A stretch of DNA of 64,000 bases from Sulfurospirillum halorespirans DSM 13726 (lineage in GTDB: Bacteria; Campylobacterota; Campylobacteria; Campylobacterales; Sulfurospirillaceae). Position numbers and translations under genes: made by a program. The stretch is from positions 558,001-622,000 of the forward strand of contig NZ_CP017111.1 of NCBI RefSeq assembly GCF_001723605.1, written 5' to 3'. Below are positions 1-8,293 of the stretch, piece after piece (position 1 is the first letter of the stretch; each line of letters starts with the position of its first letter). The notes under the pieces are model-generated. The model had not been told where the DNA came from and made no database searches. It worked only from the letters and a program-made list of their open reading frames with translations.

Positions 1-582
1 ATTCAAAACGAAGTCAACGACAAAAACCGTTTGGTCTACCGCTCTTTGGAGCAGGGCATTTTGAAATGGCAAGCGCCCTACGAAGTGATTCGCAAGAGTG
101 AAGAGCTTCACTCTGACATCGAGTTTGCCAACATGCGCCGTTTCGCCTCCAAGGCGTACGAGAGCATTTTGAAGCCTTTCAATGATGAGATTGCAGCTTC
201 GTACGCAAAGATCAGCTCTGAGTTTAACCATCTTTCCAGTGCGGTGAGTTTTAACTACCAAAACGCCACCGAAGTGTGTGTCGCATTTTTGGAAAACAAG
301 ATCGAAAAGTCCGTCAAACTGTACGAGGAAAACCCCACAAAATTTTCACTCTATACTCCCAAACTCGATGAGATCAAAGAGCGCCTTCGAACGTCATTTC
401 ACCTCTACGAGCTTGAAAATATGATGAACACACGCAACACGTTTCTGAGTAAAGATTACGACCGCCTGATCAGCCAATTTACCGCCATAAAAGAGGAAAA
501 AGTAGCGTTCTTGGAAGAGCGAAAAGCGCGCCACTACAAGATTTTAGAGCAGATAGAAGCATTGGTAAAAGAGGTAGAATAA
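1..582 (+). CDS. C-terminal part of an unknown helical protein
   Basis: The reading frame is open from the first base of the window, so the start lies upstream and only about 193 C-terminal residues are seen. The visible part is rich in Glu, Lys and Leu and looks almost entirely alpha-helical, with coiled-coil character in the last 60 residues. There is no signal peptide, membrane segment or catalytic motif in what can be seen. I do not recognise the family. The TAA stop is followed by an 86-base gap before the amidohydrolase, so the two genes need not be co-transcribed. Confidence 0.6.
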   Translation: MQNEVNDKNRLVYRSLEQGILKWQAPYEVIRKSEELHSDIEFANMRRFASKAYESILKPFNDEIAASYAKISSEFNHLSSAVSFNYQNATEVCVAFLENKIEKSVKLYEENPTKFSLYTPKLDEIKERLRTSFHLYELENMMNTRNTFLSKDYDRLISQFTAIKEEKVAFLEERKARHYKILEQIEALVKEVE

Positions 583-668
583 AAACCTAGCTCTTTTACA
601 CGATTCTCTTTAAGAACATTATGCTATTGTTTTCTCAGCCTTTTAAAAGCTTGTGCAGGAGGTGTGTG

Positions 669-1745
669 ATGAAAACATTAGTCCTCATTCTTTGGGTCGT
701 TTCCGCTTTAATGGCACAAGAGATTAGCCCCCTTCCAAGCGCTAAAAGCCTCTCATCGGTCGAAAAAATTGACACCCCTTTTGAGATAGAGAAGCTTAAA
801 CTCGTGTGGGCAAAACGGATAGAACTGATGCGCTCAAATGGCATCATCCCTCTCATCGATATAGAATCCTCCTTTAATCCAGGTAAATTTGACCTCGTAG
901 AGTATGCCAAAATGATGGATGCCTCAAGTGTCGCACTCATCGCTTTTTCACCTCAGATAGGGGATGATGCGTACGAAAAAGAGGCAAAAGTCTGGCACGA
1001 TGCACCAAGGTCTTTGCTAAATGCTGACCCGTATCGCTATGTTCCAACAACGACTGCTGGGATTTATCCCTCTTGGACAAAAGAGCCTGTGCGATTTGTG
1101 AAAGAGACCATCGCTAAAGCGACTAAAGACAATTATCCACTTTTAGGCGAGTTTGAATTTCGCCATTATCCTTCACCAAGACATGTCAAACGCAATGAAC
1201 TTTACCGCGATGTAAACATTCCCATCGACTCCGAAGCGGGACATCTTTTGTTTGCTTACGCCCAAAGATCAGGGAAATCATTTCAAATTCACTATGAAGC
1301 CGAAGATGCTTTATTTGAACCCTTAGAAAAGATGCTTCAAATTTACCCAAATGCGAAAGTCATCTGGTGTCATCTGGCACAAATTCGCTACAGTAACCGT
1401 GCACAACACTATACTCCTGAGTTTATCCGAGGCTTGATGGAGCGCCATCCCAACCTTTACTTTGACCTCGCCTTTGGCGATGCAAACTCGATATACAAGC
1501 CAAGCGGCGAATACCACGCGACCATTTGGAGCAAACGAAATGTCCTTAAACCCGAGTGGGCAAAACTGATAGAAGAGTACCCGTACCGCTTTTTAACTGC
1601 GTTCGATATAGGCGGCGACCGTCATGACGAGTTGCTCGAAAAAGTTGAAGTTTCAAGAGACGTGCTGAAAAATCTATCACCAAAAACGCAAGAAATCATC
1701 GCATATAAGGCTTTTTGGAAGTTAGTGTTTGGGGAAGATATTTAG
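669..1745 (+). CDS. Secreted amidohydrolase-type metal hydrolase
   Basis: This 358-residue protein begins with a hydrophobic signal peptide (MKTLVLILWVVSALMAQ), so it is probably periplasmic. The rest resembles an amidohydrolase-2 TIM barrel: a strand with IPLIDIESSF near the start, E and H residues in GEFEFRH around residue 155, an IHYEAED strand, an IWCHLAQ strand, and FLTAFDIGGD near the end, where a metal-binding Asp is expected. Substrate unknown. An AGGAGG Shine-Dalgarno at 657-662 places the start at 669; an in-frame ATG at 621 has no such site and would bury the signal peptide. The gene is convergent with the next one. Confidence 0.75.
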   Translation: MKTLVLILWVVSALMAQEISPLPSAKSLSSVEKIDTPFEIEKLKLVWAKRIELMRSNGIIPLIDIESSFNPGKFDLVEYAKMMDASSVALIAFSPQIGDDAYEKEAKVWHDAPRSLLNADPYRYVPTTTAGIYPSWTKEPVRFVKETIAKATKDNYPLLGEFEFRHYPSPRHVKRNELYRDVNIPIDSEAGHLLFAYAQRSGKSFQIHYEAEDALFEPLEKMLQIYPNAKVIWCHLAQIRYSNRAQHYTPEFIRGLMERHPNLYFDLAFGDANSIYKPSGEYHATIWSKRNVLKPEWAKLIEEYPYRFLTAFDIGGDRHDELLEKVEVSRDVLKNLSPKTQEIIAYKAFWKLVFGEDI

Positions 1746-1813
1746 ATTTTCATCTTTACATGTAAAGGGTTTTATACGAGGGCTAAACGTTTAACTTTTA
1801 GTCCCATTTCTCT

Positions 1814-2854
1814 TTACATGTAATGTTTTTCTTTGAGCAATTTGTAGAGTTTCAAAAGCGATAAAAAGAGCGTAGTAATAGCAGGTCCTAAGATCATTCC
1901 CCAGAAACCAAACGTGGTGAGTCCCGCAAAAATTGCGAAGAAAATGAGAAGTTCGTTAACGGCGGTGGGTGTTTTGACCATCTTGTCATTGATGTATTTG
2001 ATGATGAGTGGTTTGATGAAGGTATCTGCGATGATGGAGATCACGACAATTGAGTAGGTCGCGATGATAATCGCTGTGGTGGTATTGCCATGTGCCACTT
2101 CAATCGCGCAGAGTGGAATCCACATGATGGCTCCTCCAATGACGGGAATGAGCGACGCAAAACCGTAGAAAATGCCCAGCAATAGTCCGTCATACCCAAA
2201 ATACATTCCGATAAAAGAGAAAAGAGCACCTTGTAAAATGGCGCTGAGCAAAATGGAGTAGAAAACCACACTCATCACATTGGTGACTTCGGAGAAGACA
2301 ATGTTTACCTCTTTGGCGTCAATGGGCATCACGCTTTTAAAATAATCCACTAAATCCTTACCATTAAGTAGTGCAAAGAAGAAAAAGACAACAATAAGAA
2401 GCATATCTTTTAAAAAGCCAGCACTGTTTTTGCCGATAGATCCAAAATACGAAAGGGCGGTACTTGAGAGCTGAGCGATGTTCAGTGAGTTGATAAAATC
2501 ATCTAAGGGTGCTTGCATAAAAGCTATCGGAGCTGGCAGTTTATAATCAAGTGTATGCAGATACGCTTGAACGCGCTCAATCATTGAAAAATCAAAATTA
2601 TTCACAATGCTCCCCACCGAAGTGATGGTATAGACGATTGGACCAAAGAGAAGCAAGGAAAGAAGCATCGTGGATAAAACAGCCGCAAGATGCCTATTTT
2701 TAGTGACTCCATAGAGTTTGAAGTTGAGATTGTACGTAGCCATTGCAAGCAGGGATGCGATGGCGATAATCATCAAAAAAGGTTCATACAGTTTAATAAT
2801 TGAAAAGAGAACGGCTAGAAAAATAGCCGTTAAAAAGAAGCGATGTTCATTCAT
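1814..2854 (-). CDS. AI-2E family transporter / PerM-type permease
   Basis: A 346-residue polytopic membrane protein with about seven to eight hydrophobic segments and the family's typical layout: an N-terminal pair of helices, a periplasmic stretch around residues 75-140, then a helical bundle ending in a Gly-rich [13 protein letters not shown] motif. The family (formerly UPF0118) includes proteins proposed to export autoinducer-2 and Na+/H+ antiporters, so the substrate cannot be assigned. Its start overlaps the ruvB stop by four bases, so it is translationally coupled downstream of ruvB. The stop codon lies inside a TTACATGTAA palindrome at 1814-1823, which encodes the final Tyr-Met-stop. 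Confidence 0.85.
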   Translation of the reverse strand: MNEHRFFLTAIFLAVLFSIIKLYEPFLMIIAIASLLAMATYNLNFKLYGVTKNRHLAAVLSTMLLSLLLFGPIVYTITSVGSIVNNFDFSMIERVQAYLHTLDYKLPAPIAFMQAPLDDFINSLNIAQLSSTALSYFGSIGKNSAGFLKDMLLIVVFFFFALLNGKDLVDYFKSVMPIDAKEVNIVFSEVTNVMSVVFYSILLSAILQGALFSFIGMYFGYDGLLLGIFYGFASLIPVIGGAIMWIPLCAIEVAHGNTTTAIIIATYSIVVISIIADTFIKPLIIKYINDKMVKTPTAVNELLIFFAIFAGLTTFGFWGMILGPAITTLFLSLLKLYKLLKEKHYM

Positions 2855-3873
2855 GCATGATCCTCAAATAATCCATTTTGCAATATCGGTGGTGTGAGAC
2901 GAAAAAGCTCATAAGTTTTAGGTGTTGCAACTCTTCCACGCGCTGTACGTTCGATGTAACTGTTCGCAAGCAGATAAGGCTCTATGACATCTTCGATGGT
3001 TCCTTCATCTTCACTCAGTGCTGCTGCCATAGTACTTAGACCCAAAGGGCGACCTTTGCTTTGCAGTAGAAGTTCGAGGTACTTAATGTCCAACTCATCA
3101 AAACCAAGGTCGTTGACACCTAGTTCATTCAAGCCATATTGTGCGCGTTCAATGCTGATGCTCTCTTCATCCACCACATCGGCATAATCACGAATACGCT
3201 TTAAAAGACGAAGCGCAATTCTAGGCGTTCCACGAGAGCGCCGTGCCATTTCGCTTGCAGCATTTTGTTGGCAGATTTTCTCCAACTTGTGCGACGCTTT
3301 GGTGATGATGATGGAGAGTTCATCTTTGGTGTAAAACTGTAGGCGAAAGTGCATACCAAAACGATCGCGAAGTGGCGAGCTAATCATACCCGCACGCGTA
3401 GTCGCACCAATAAGCGTAAAATGGGGCAGGTCGATCTTAATCGTCTGTGCCGCAGGCCCAGAGCCGATGATGATGTCAAGACGAAAATCTTCCATCGCAG
3501 GGTAGAGAATCTCTTCAATGGCAGGAGAAAGCCTGTGAATCTCATCAATGAAGAGAATATCTCCTTCTTGGAGGTTGGTCAAAATAGCGGCTAAATCGCC
3601 ACTTTTTTCGATCATAGGAGCGGCGGTTATTTTCATATTGGCGCGCATTTCGTTGGAGATGATATGCGCTAAAGTCGTCTTACCAAGACCAGGAGGGCCA
3701 AAAAAGAGAATGTGGTCTAAACACTCGGAACGTTTTTGTGCAGCTTGGATGAAGACTTGTAAATTTTTTTTGATCTTCTCTTGCCCGATGTAATCCTCAA
3801 ACGAAGAGGGGCGTAAGCTTTTTTCATACTCGTTCTCAAAAGAGATTTTTTCGATTTCGACGATGCGTTCCAT
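2851..3873 (-). CDS. ruvB: Holliday junction branch migration helicase RuvB
   Basis: RuvB is the hexameric AAA+ motor that drives branch migration with RuvA during recombinational repair. The 340-residue protein has Walker [13 protein letters not shown] near residue 60, Walker [10 protein letters not shown] near residue 108, the GATTRAG sensor/arginine-finger region near residue 155, and a C-terminal winged helix with [10 protein letters not shown]. Length is normal for the family. The gene is followed with a four-base overlap by the AI-2E-type permease and preceded by panB five bases upstream, so panB-ruvB-permease probably form one transcript. Confidence 0.97.
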   Translation of the reverse strand: MERIVEIEKISFENEYEKSLRPSSFEDYIGQEKIKKNLQVFIQAAQKRSECLDHILFFGPPGLGKTTLAHIISNEMRANMKITAAPMIEKSGDLAAILTNLQEGDILFIDEIHRLSPAIEEILYPAMEDFRLDIIIGSGPAAQTIKIDLPHFTLIGATTRAGMISSPLRDRFGMHFRLQFYTKDELSIIITKASHKLEKICQQNAASEMARRSRGTPRIALRLLKRIRDYADVVDEESISIERAQYGLNELGVNDLGFDELDIKYLELLLQSKGRPLGLSTMAAALSEDEGTIEDVIEPYLLANSYIERTARGRVATPKTYELFRLTPPILQNGLFEDHA

Positions 3874-3878
3874 TTATC

Positions 3879-4667
3879 TCACTTTGTGTAGGTGTAAGAA
3901 GCTTCAGGAAAACTTCGTTCTTGCACCTCTTTGACATAGGCATCAACTGCATCTTGTACCAGTGTGGCACCTTCTAAATAGCGTTTGACAAATTTAGGTT
4001 GAAACGCTTGAAAAAAGCCTAGCATGTCACTCCACACCAATACTTGACCGTCAGTGTATTTTCCTGCTCCAATACCAATGGTTGGAATAGAAATCGCTTC
4101 AGAAATACGACGTGCGGCTTCTTCAACAACACCTTCGATGACTACACTAAATGCACCTGCTTCTTCGACTGCCTTAGCATCTTCGATCAATGCGAGTATA
4201 TCTTCTTCTGTGCGACCACGTACTTTATAGCCACCTTCACTGCGTACATACTGAGGCATAAGTCCGATGTGTCCCATAACGGCAATAGAGTTTTGGGTCA
4301 GTGCTCTGATAATGTGAGCCCGACTCACACCACCTTCAATTTTCACTGCATGCGCATTGGTTTGGCTGTAGACAAGAGAGGCATTATGCAATGCCATCTT
4401 TTCATCAGTATACGTACCAAAAGGCATATCACAAACGATAAAGGTCTCTTTGGCTCCTGCACACACCGCTTTAGTGTGGTACAACATCACTTCCATAGAA
4501 GCTGAAAGTGTGTCGGGTTTGGCGTTGAAACTCATATTAAGGCTATCACCCACAAGAATAATGTCGACCTTTTGATCGAACAGTGAGGCAAAGAGTGCAT
4601 CGTAGGCTGTAATGACGGTAAGGGGTGTTTGCCCTTTGTGCTGTTTAATGGATGTAATTGTTTTCAT
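3879..4667 (-). CDS. panB: Ketopantoate hydroxymethyltransferase PanB
   Basis: PanB transfers a hydroxymethyl group from methylene-tetrahydrofolate to 2-oxoisovalerate, the first committed step of pantothenate synthesis. The 262-residue protein shows the family's N-terminal LTVITAYDALFA and LVGDSLNMS, the Mg-binding DMPFGTY, VKIEGG, and VMGHIGLMPQ; the catalytic Glu is expected in FSVVIEGVVE. The start at 4667 is chosen because family homology begins there; the frame extends 39 codons further but that sequence is unrelated. A TATAAT sits only six bases upstream of the ATG and no Shine-Dalgarno is present, suggesting a leaderless message. panC lies separately at 35.8 kb. Confidence 0.96.
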   Translation of the reverse strand: MKTITSIKQHKGQTPLTVITAYDALFASLFDQKVDIILVGDSLNMSFNAKPDTLSASMEVMLYHTKAVCAGAKETFIVCDMPFGTYTDEKMALHNASLVYSQTNAHAVKIEGGVSRAHIIRALTQNSIAVMGHIGLMPQYVRSEGGYKVRGRTEEDILALIEDAKAVEEAGAFSVVIEGVVEEAARRISEAISIPTIGIGAGKYTDGQVLVWSDMLGFFQAFQPKFVKRYLEGATLVQDAVDAYVKEVQERSFPEASYTYTK

Positions 4668-4673
4668 GGAGGA

Positions 4674-4679
4674 ATTATA
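4674..4679 (-). promoter_or_regulatory. -10 element directly upstream of panB
   Basis: A consensus TATAAT on the minus strand ends six bases before the panB ATG. Transcription normally starts about seven bases after the -10, which would place the first transcribed base at the A of the ATG. Confidence 0.6.
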
Positions 4680-4714
4680 CCCTATTTTATGACAAGAAAT
4701 TTTTAGATTAAACA

Positions 4715-4723
4715 TGATACAAT
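4715..4723 (+). promoter_or_regulatory. Extended -10 promoter for the Hpt gene
   Basis: TGATACAAT fits an extended -10 (TGn followed by TACAAT). It is followed by a GGAGGG ribosome-binding site at 4734-4739 and the ATG at 4747. It diverges from the panB promoter. Confidence 0.5.
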
Positions 4724-4746
4724 GAGCTACTTCGGAGGGTAACGAC

Positions 4747-5157
4747 ATGGGTGTTTTGGCACAATTGGAAGTTGAATTTGACATCGAAATTGTCGGAGAT
4801 TTTATCTCTCACTATGCCATTATGTTTGAAAATATGGAACCTCTGATTATTGGACTCAGTAAAAAAGAGCGTTATGCTGACAATATCGGAGACATTTTTC
4901 GCATTTTTCACAATATGAAATCAGCCGCAGGATTTTTAAAACTGGATCCTATTATTAAACTGGCAGTCTTGTGTGAAGATATCGTCGAAGAAGCGCGCGT
5001 CCTTAAAGGCCCTGCAAGCGAAGAGTTTATTGACTGGTTATTATTAGTCAGTGATCAGTTTGAAAAGTACCGCAAAGATGTCGAAGATGATGCTGATTTT
5101 TTTACCGTTTTAAATCCCTTGATTATTAAAGTACCTCATACGTTGGAGAGAGCGTGA
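4747..5157 (+). CDS. Stand-alone Hpt (histidine phosphotransfer) domain protein
   Basis: The 136-residue protein is all-helical and carries HNMKSAAGF at His55, matching the HxxKGxxG signature of phosphotransfer domains; His55 would be the phosphorylated residue. Hpt proteins shuttle phosphate between hybrid kinases and response regulators. No kinase or regulator is adjacent, so its partner is elsewhere. The stop overlaps the trpA start by four bases, coupling it to tryptophan synthase, an unrelated function; this is probably only operon economy. A similar-sized gene upstream of trpA may be a family habit of the group, but I cannot verify that here. Confidence 0.75.
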   Translation: MGVLAQLEVEFDIEIVGDFISHYAIMFENMEPLIIGLSKKERYADNIGDIFRIFHNMKSAAGFLKLDPIIKLAVLCEDIVEEARVLKGPASEEFIDWLLLVSDQFEKYRKDVEDDADFFTVLNPLIIKVPHTLERA

Positions 5158-5894
5158 AGCAATTAGTTGCCTACATTACGGCGGGTTTTCCCGATAAAAT
5201 TTTTTCATTAGATTTAGTTTCTGCCTTAAAAGAAGCAGGTGTCGATAAGTTAGAGTTAGGCATTCCTTTCTCCGATCCTGTTGCGGATGGTCCTATTATT
5301 GAGGTGGCAAATTTACATGCACTGCAAAATGGGTTTAAAATGGAGACGCTTTTTGAAATCTCTTCCATCGTTGCGCCTACAATTGAGACCTACTGGATGG
5401 GCTATTTTAATCCTTTTTACCATAAAGGCATGGAGACATTTGCCCAAAAAGCAACCGAGTTTGGCGTTAAAGGGTTTATTATTCCCGATCTTCCGCATGA
5501 AGAAGCCACTCCTTACATTCCGTTGATGAATCAGTATAACATCTCATTGATTAGTTTTGTAGCGCCAACGCACAGTAAAGAGCGCATCGCCACTGTTGTG
5601 AAAGATGCTAAAGGGTTTATCTATTTGGTCGCGTATGCTGGCATCACAGGAGCGCACGCGAGTGAAGACTTGAGCAAAACGATCCAAACCATTAAAGAAC
5701 AGAGCAACACCCCTTTGTTTGTAGGATTTGGTGTCAATGAAAAGACCGCAAAAGAGCGTGTACGCGGTGTGGATGGCGTTATCGTAGGCAGTGCTTTTGT
5801 GGAAGTGCTTTTAAATGAAAGTCTCAGTGGAAGTGAAAAGATTGCGAGTATTGCTCAAAAAGCACGAATCATTAAAGAGAAAATTAACGCGTAA
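5154..5894 (+). CDS. trpA: Tryptophan synthase alpha subunit
   Basis: TrpA cleaves indole-3-glycerol phosphate to indole and glyceraldehyde-3-phosphate, passing indole to TrpB. The 246-residue protein has YITAGFP at the N-terminus, LELGIPFSDPVADGP with the catalytic Glu and Asp, GFIIPDLPHEE, FVAPTH, and the phosphate-binding GFGVNEK and GVIVGSAFV. GTG start overlapping the upstream Hpt stop. No trpB or other trp gene is in the window, so the gene sits away from the rest of its pathway. A bidirectional terminator follows. Confidence 0.97.
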   Translation: MKQLVAYITAGFPDKIFSLDLVSALKEAGVDKLELGIPFSDPVADGPIIEVANLHALQNGFKMETLFEISSIVAPTIETYWMGYFNPFYHKGMETFAQKATEFGVKGFIIPDLPHEEATPYIPLMNQYNISLISFVAPTHSKERIATVVKDAKGFIYLVAYAGITGAHASEDLSKTIQTIKEQSNTPLFVGFGVNEKTAKERVRGVDGVIVGSAFVEVLLNESLSGSEKIASIAQKARIIKEKINA

Positions 5895-5902
5895 AAAAGT
5901 GC

Positions 5903-5934
5903 GTAGCAGTGATGGTGATCTCACTGCTACTTTT
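5903..5934. terminator. Bidirectional terminator between trpA and mlaC
   Basis: GTAGCAGTGA (5903-5912) pairs perfectly with TCACTGCTAC (5921-5930) around an eight-base loop. It is followed by TTTT and preceded by an A-run, so it can end transcripts on both strands. The 3' arm overlaps the last codons of mlaC. Confidence 0.8.
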
Positions 5935-6523
5935 GTGCTGGCTCATCAGGCTGTTTGAGTTTTTCAAGCAGGGACTCAAACGAATCTTTGGTTAAAATAT
6001 CAGCAAACTGCGTACGATACGTTTGAATAATGCTCACCCCTAAAATATCGACATCGTAAATCATCCAGCTGTTATTTTTATCTTTATAAAATTTGTAAAT
6101 AATCTCATACACTTCGCTGTTTTTCATCAGATGCGTCGTTAAATGAATCCGCGTATCTTTGATCTTTTCCAAATTCTTAATGACAATCTTCTCATCGGTG
6201 TAAAGATCAAGCTTTTCCATGTACGATGTTTTGAGTTTCATCTCAAAAAGTTTGGTAAATTCCGTCTGCTTGGAAGATGAAAGCGATGCCCACTGTTTTC
6301 CACCCAGGGAAAGTTGCGACATTAACGTATAATCAAAAATAGAGTCAAAAATGGCGAAAAGTTTTTCGGTTTTTTGAGGCTTTGGCATTTTTTTATCGCG
6401 TAAAATCGTGGTTGCAAGGTCGATATTGCTTTGCATAAACGAAGGAATATCCGCTTCTGGAATCGCAAAAGAGATGTTACATGTAAAGAGTAATGCTAAA
6501 AAGATACGTGCAAAAAAGTTCAT
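5927..6523 (-). CDS. mlaC: Periplasmic phospholipid shuttle MlaC
   Basis: A 198-residue protein with a signal peptide (LLFTCNISFA region) and the Tol-Tol-Ttg2 fold: FAIFDSIFDYTLMSQLSLGGKQW, a conserved helix-strand pair around residues 65-90, and VDILGVSIIQTYRTQF near the C-terminus. MlaC ferries phospholipids between the outer-membrane MlaA complex and the inner-membrane MlaFEDB transporter. It lies four bases downstream of mlaA, as expected for partners; mlaFED genes are not in the window. A TTACATGTAA copy falls inside the signal peptide, read as Phe-Thr-Cys-Asn. Confidence 0.88.
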   Translation of the reverse strand: MNFFARIFLALLFTCNISFAIPEADIPSFMQSNIDLATTILRDKKMPKPQKTEKLFAIFDSIFDYTLMSQLSLGGKQWASLSSSKQTEFTKLFEMKLKTSYMEKLDLYTDEKIVIKNLEKIKDTRIHLTTHLMKNSEVYEIIYKFYKDKNNSWMIYDVDILGVSIIQTYRTQFADILTKDSFESLLEKLKQPDEPAQK

Positions 6524-6526
6524 ACG

Positions 6527-7276
6527 TTACTCACTGATCAGTTTGGTTCTGCGTGATTCATAGACATCGCGCAAGAAAGGATAGAGCTCAATCGCATCTT
6601 TTTTAAAGTTGTCATACTCTTTTACATGTAAAGAAGTTTTATTGATGGTGTAAAAGGCAGTAGCCGCCATTGCTTGATTAGAATTATCGAGCAGATTCGC
6701 ATCGTGGCGTCCTTTCATGTAGGTGATTGGGTTAAGCCACATATCGCCAGCAAGTCCTGCAATATCGCGAACATTGGATGGTCCAAAGAGCGGAAGGACA
6801 ACGTGGAAGCCATTGCCAACACCGTAATGCCCCAGTGTCTGACCCAAGTCTTCATCGTGCGCTTTGATGCCAAGCTCTTCGCCCGCCACATCACGAAAGC
6901 CTAAAATTCCCATGGTGGAGTTGAGTACAAACCGTTCTGTCTCTTCCAAACTGTTGTAAAATTTGAGTTGCAAAAGGTTGTTCACGAGACGAATAGGATA
7001 AAAAATATTCTCAAAAAAGTTTGAAACACCGTGACGCGCCATTTCAGGCACGACGTACGCGTAGCCTTGTGCGGTTGGTCTTAGAAGGTATTCGTAAAAT
7101 GTGTCATTGACGCTTGTCATCACTTCGTTGTAGCCACTGAGTGGATCGAAAAGATTTTCGCTATTTTTAGTATTAAATTCAGCCTCAAAGTCGTCATTGT
7201 TCTGTGTCGTCGTGCCAATATAGTCACTTGCGGACAAGAAGGAAAGGCTTATTAAACAGGCTAAAATAAAACGCAA
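6527..7276 (-). CDS. mlaA: MlaA/VacJ family outer-membrane lipid asymmetry protein
   Basis: The 249-residue protein has the MlaA core: DPLSGYNEVMTSVNDTFYEYLLRP, the NFFENIFYP region, RFVLNSTMGILGFRD, and GQTLGHYGVGNGFHVVLPLFGPS. MlaA extracts misplaced phospholipids from the outer leaflet. The start is TTG at 7276 with AGAGGT eight bases upstream. The signal peptide (FILACLISLSFLSASD) has no lipobox Cys near its end, although MlaA is a lipoprotein in enteric bacteria; here it may be anchored only through the ring embedded in the membrane. Co-transcribed with mlaC. Confidence 0.88.
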   Translation of the reverse strand: MRFILACLISLSFLSASDYIGTTTQNNDDFEAEFNTKNSENLFDPLSGYNEVMTSVNDTFYEYLLRPTAQGYAYVVPEMARHGVSNFFENIFYPIRLVNNLLQLKFYNSLEETERFVLNSTMGILGFRDVAGEELGIKAHDEDLGQTLGHYGVGNGFHVVLPLFGPSNVRDIAGLAGDMWLNPITYMKGRHDANLLDNSNQAMAATAFYTINKTSLHVKEYDNFKKDAIELYPFLRDVYESRRTKLISE

Positions 7277-7306
7277 AATAGTACCTCTTTCTTTTTAAAT
7301 TGCGCA

Positions 7307-7312
7307 ATTATA
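7307..7312 (-). promoter_or_regulatory. -10 element for mlaA-mlaC
   Basis: A consensus TATAAT on the minus strand lies 30 bases upstream of the mlaA TTG start. It diverges from the rpsB promoters. Confidence 0.55.
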
Positions 7313-7355
7313 GGATTTTTTTGATTTAAAGTAAATTAAAGCAGGCATCTTTGCT

Positions 7356-7403
7356 TATAATTAGATTAAAACAAGCAAAATTTAATCTTATTTTGACTAT
7401 AAT
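7356..7403 (+). promoter_or_regulatory. Tandem -10 elements for rpsB-tsf
   Basis: Two perfect TATAAT hexamers lie at 7356-7361 and 7398-7403. The downstream one would start transcription near 7410 and give a 90-base leader. Confidence 0.6.
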
Positions 7404-7409
7404 TACCGT

Positions 7410-7501
7410 CCAAATCTCACACACACCAATCCTTTACGGTTGCAGTTTACGCTGTTGATGGGTGTGGAGGCAAAACCAAAAAAAACACAAGGAGCAAATT
7501 C
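7410..7501 (+). promoter_or_regulatory. Structured 5' leader of rpsB
   Basis: Between the downstream promoter and the rpsB ATG, CACACCAATC (7422-7431) pairs with GATGGGTGTG (7457-7466), nine of ten positions, enclosing a 25-base loop. A clear AAGGAGC ribosome-binding site follows at the 3' end of the leader. S2 represses its own leader in enteric bacteria, so an autoregulatory role is plausible but is inference here. Confidence 0.5.
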
Positions 7502-8293
7502 ATGGTAACCATGAAAGACCTATTAGAATGCGGTGTACACTTCGGACACCAAACTAGACGTTGGAATCCAAAGATGAAAAAATTCATCTTCGGGGAGAGA
7601 AAAAACATCTATATCGTAGATTTACAAAAAACGTTGCGTTATTTTAGATACACGTACAATGTTGTTAAAGATGCAGCAGCAGAAGGCAAAACAATGCTTT
7701 TTGTTGGTACCAAAAAACAAGCAAGCCAAGCGGTTAAAGAGTATGCAGAAAAATGCGGTATGCCATACGTTAACCACAGATGGTTAGGCGGAATGCTCAC
7801 AAACTACCAAACAATCAGACAATCAATCCGTAAACTTGACATCATCGAGAAGATGGAAGAAGATGGACAAATTGACCTTCTTACGAAAAAAGAAGCGTTG
7901 ATGCTTAGAAGAAAAAAAGAGAAACTTCTTGATTACCTTGGTGGTATCAGAAACATGAAAAACTTACCCGATATGATCTTTGTTATCGACACTGTAAAAG
8001 AAAAAATTGCGGTTCAAGAAGCAAGAAGACTTGGAATTACCGTTGTAGCTCCACTTGATACCAACTGTGATCCAGACGTTGTTGATCTTCCAATCCCTGG
8101 AAATGATGATGCGATTCGTTCAATTCAACTTTTCTGTAAAGAGATGTGTGAAGCGATGACTGAGGGTTACGAAATCCGTTCAAAAGATGCTCCAGCTGCA
8201 GAAGAAGTAGCCGATATTAACGAAGATGAGAAAAAAGAGTTGATCGCAGAAGTGGTCAGCGAAGCAGAGTTTGCAGTAGAGGAAGGCGAATAA
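7502..8293 (+). CDS. rpsB: 30S ribosomal protein S2
   Basis: S2 binds late to the 30S subunit at the head-body junction. The 263-residue protein shows the family hallmarks: [22 protein letters not shown] at the start, [35 protein letters not shown] and [12 protein letters not shown]. The acidic C-terminal tail ([10 protein letters not shown] onward) is longer than in enteric S2. The stop overlaps the tsf ATG by one base (TAATG), so the two are coupled, the standard rpsB-tsf arrangement. Confidence 0.98.
   Translation: MVTMKDLLECGVHFGHQTRRWNPKMKKFIFGERKNIYIVDLQKTLRYFRYTYNVVKDAAAEGKTMLFVGTKKQASQAVKEYAEKCGMPYVNHRWLGGMLTNYQTIRQSIRKLDIIEKMEEDGQIDLLTKKEALMLRRKKEKLLDYLGGIRNMKNLPDMIFVIDTVKEKIAVQEARRLGITVVAPLDTNCDPDVVDLPIPGNDDAIRSIQLFCKEMCEAMTEGYEIRSKDAPAAEEVADINEDEKKELIAEVVSEAEFAVEEGE

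Noticed and set aside
3879-4784. Longer panB start at 4784
   Set aside because: The extra 39 residues are not PanB-like and overlap the divergent Hpt gene and its promoter.
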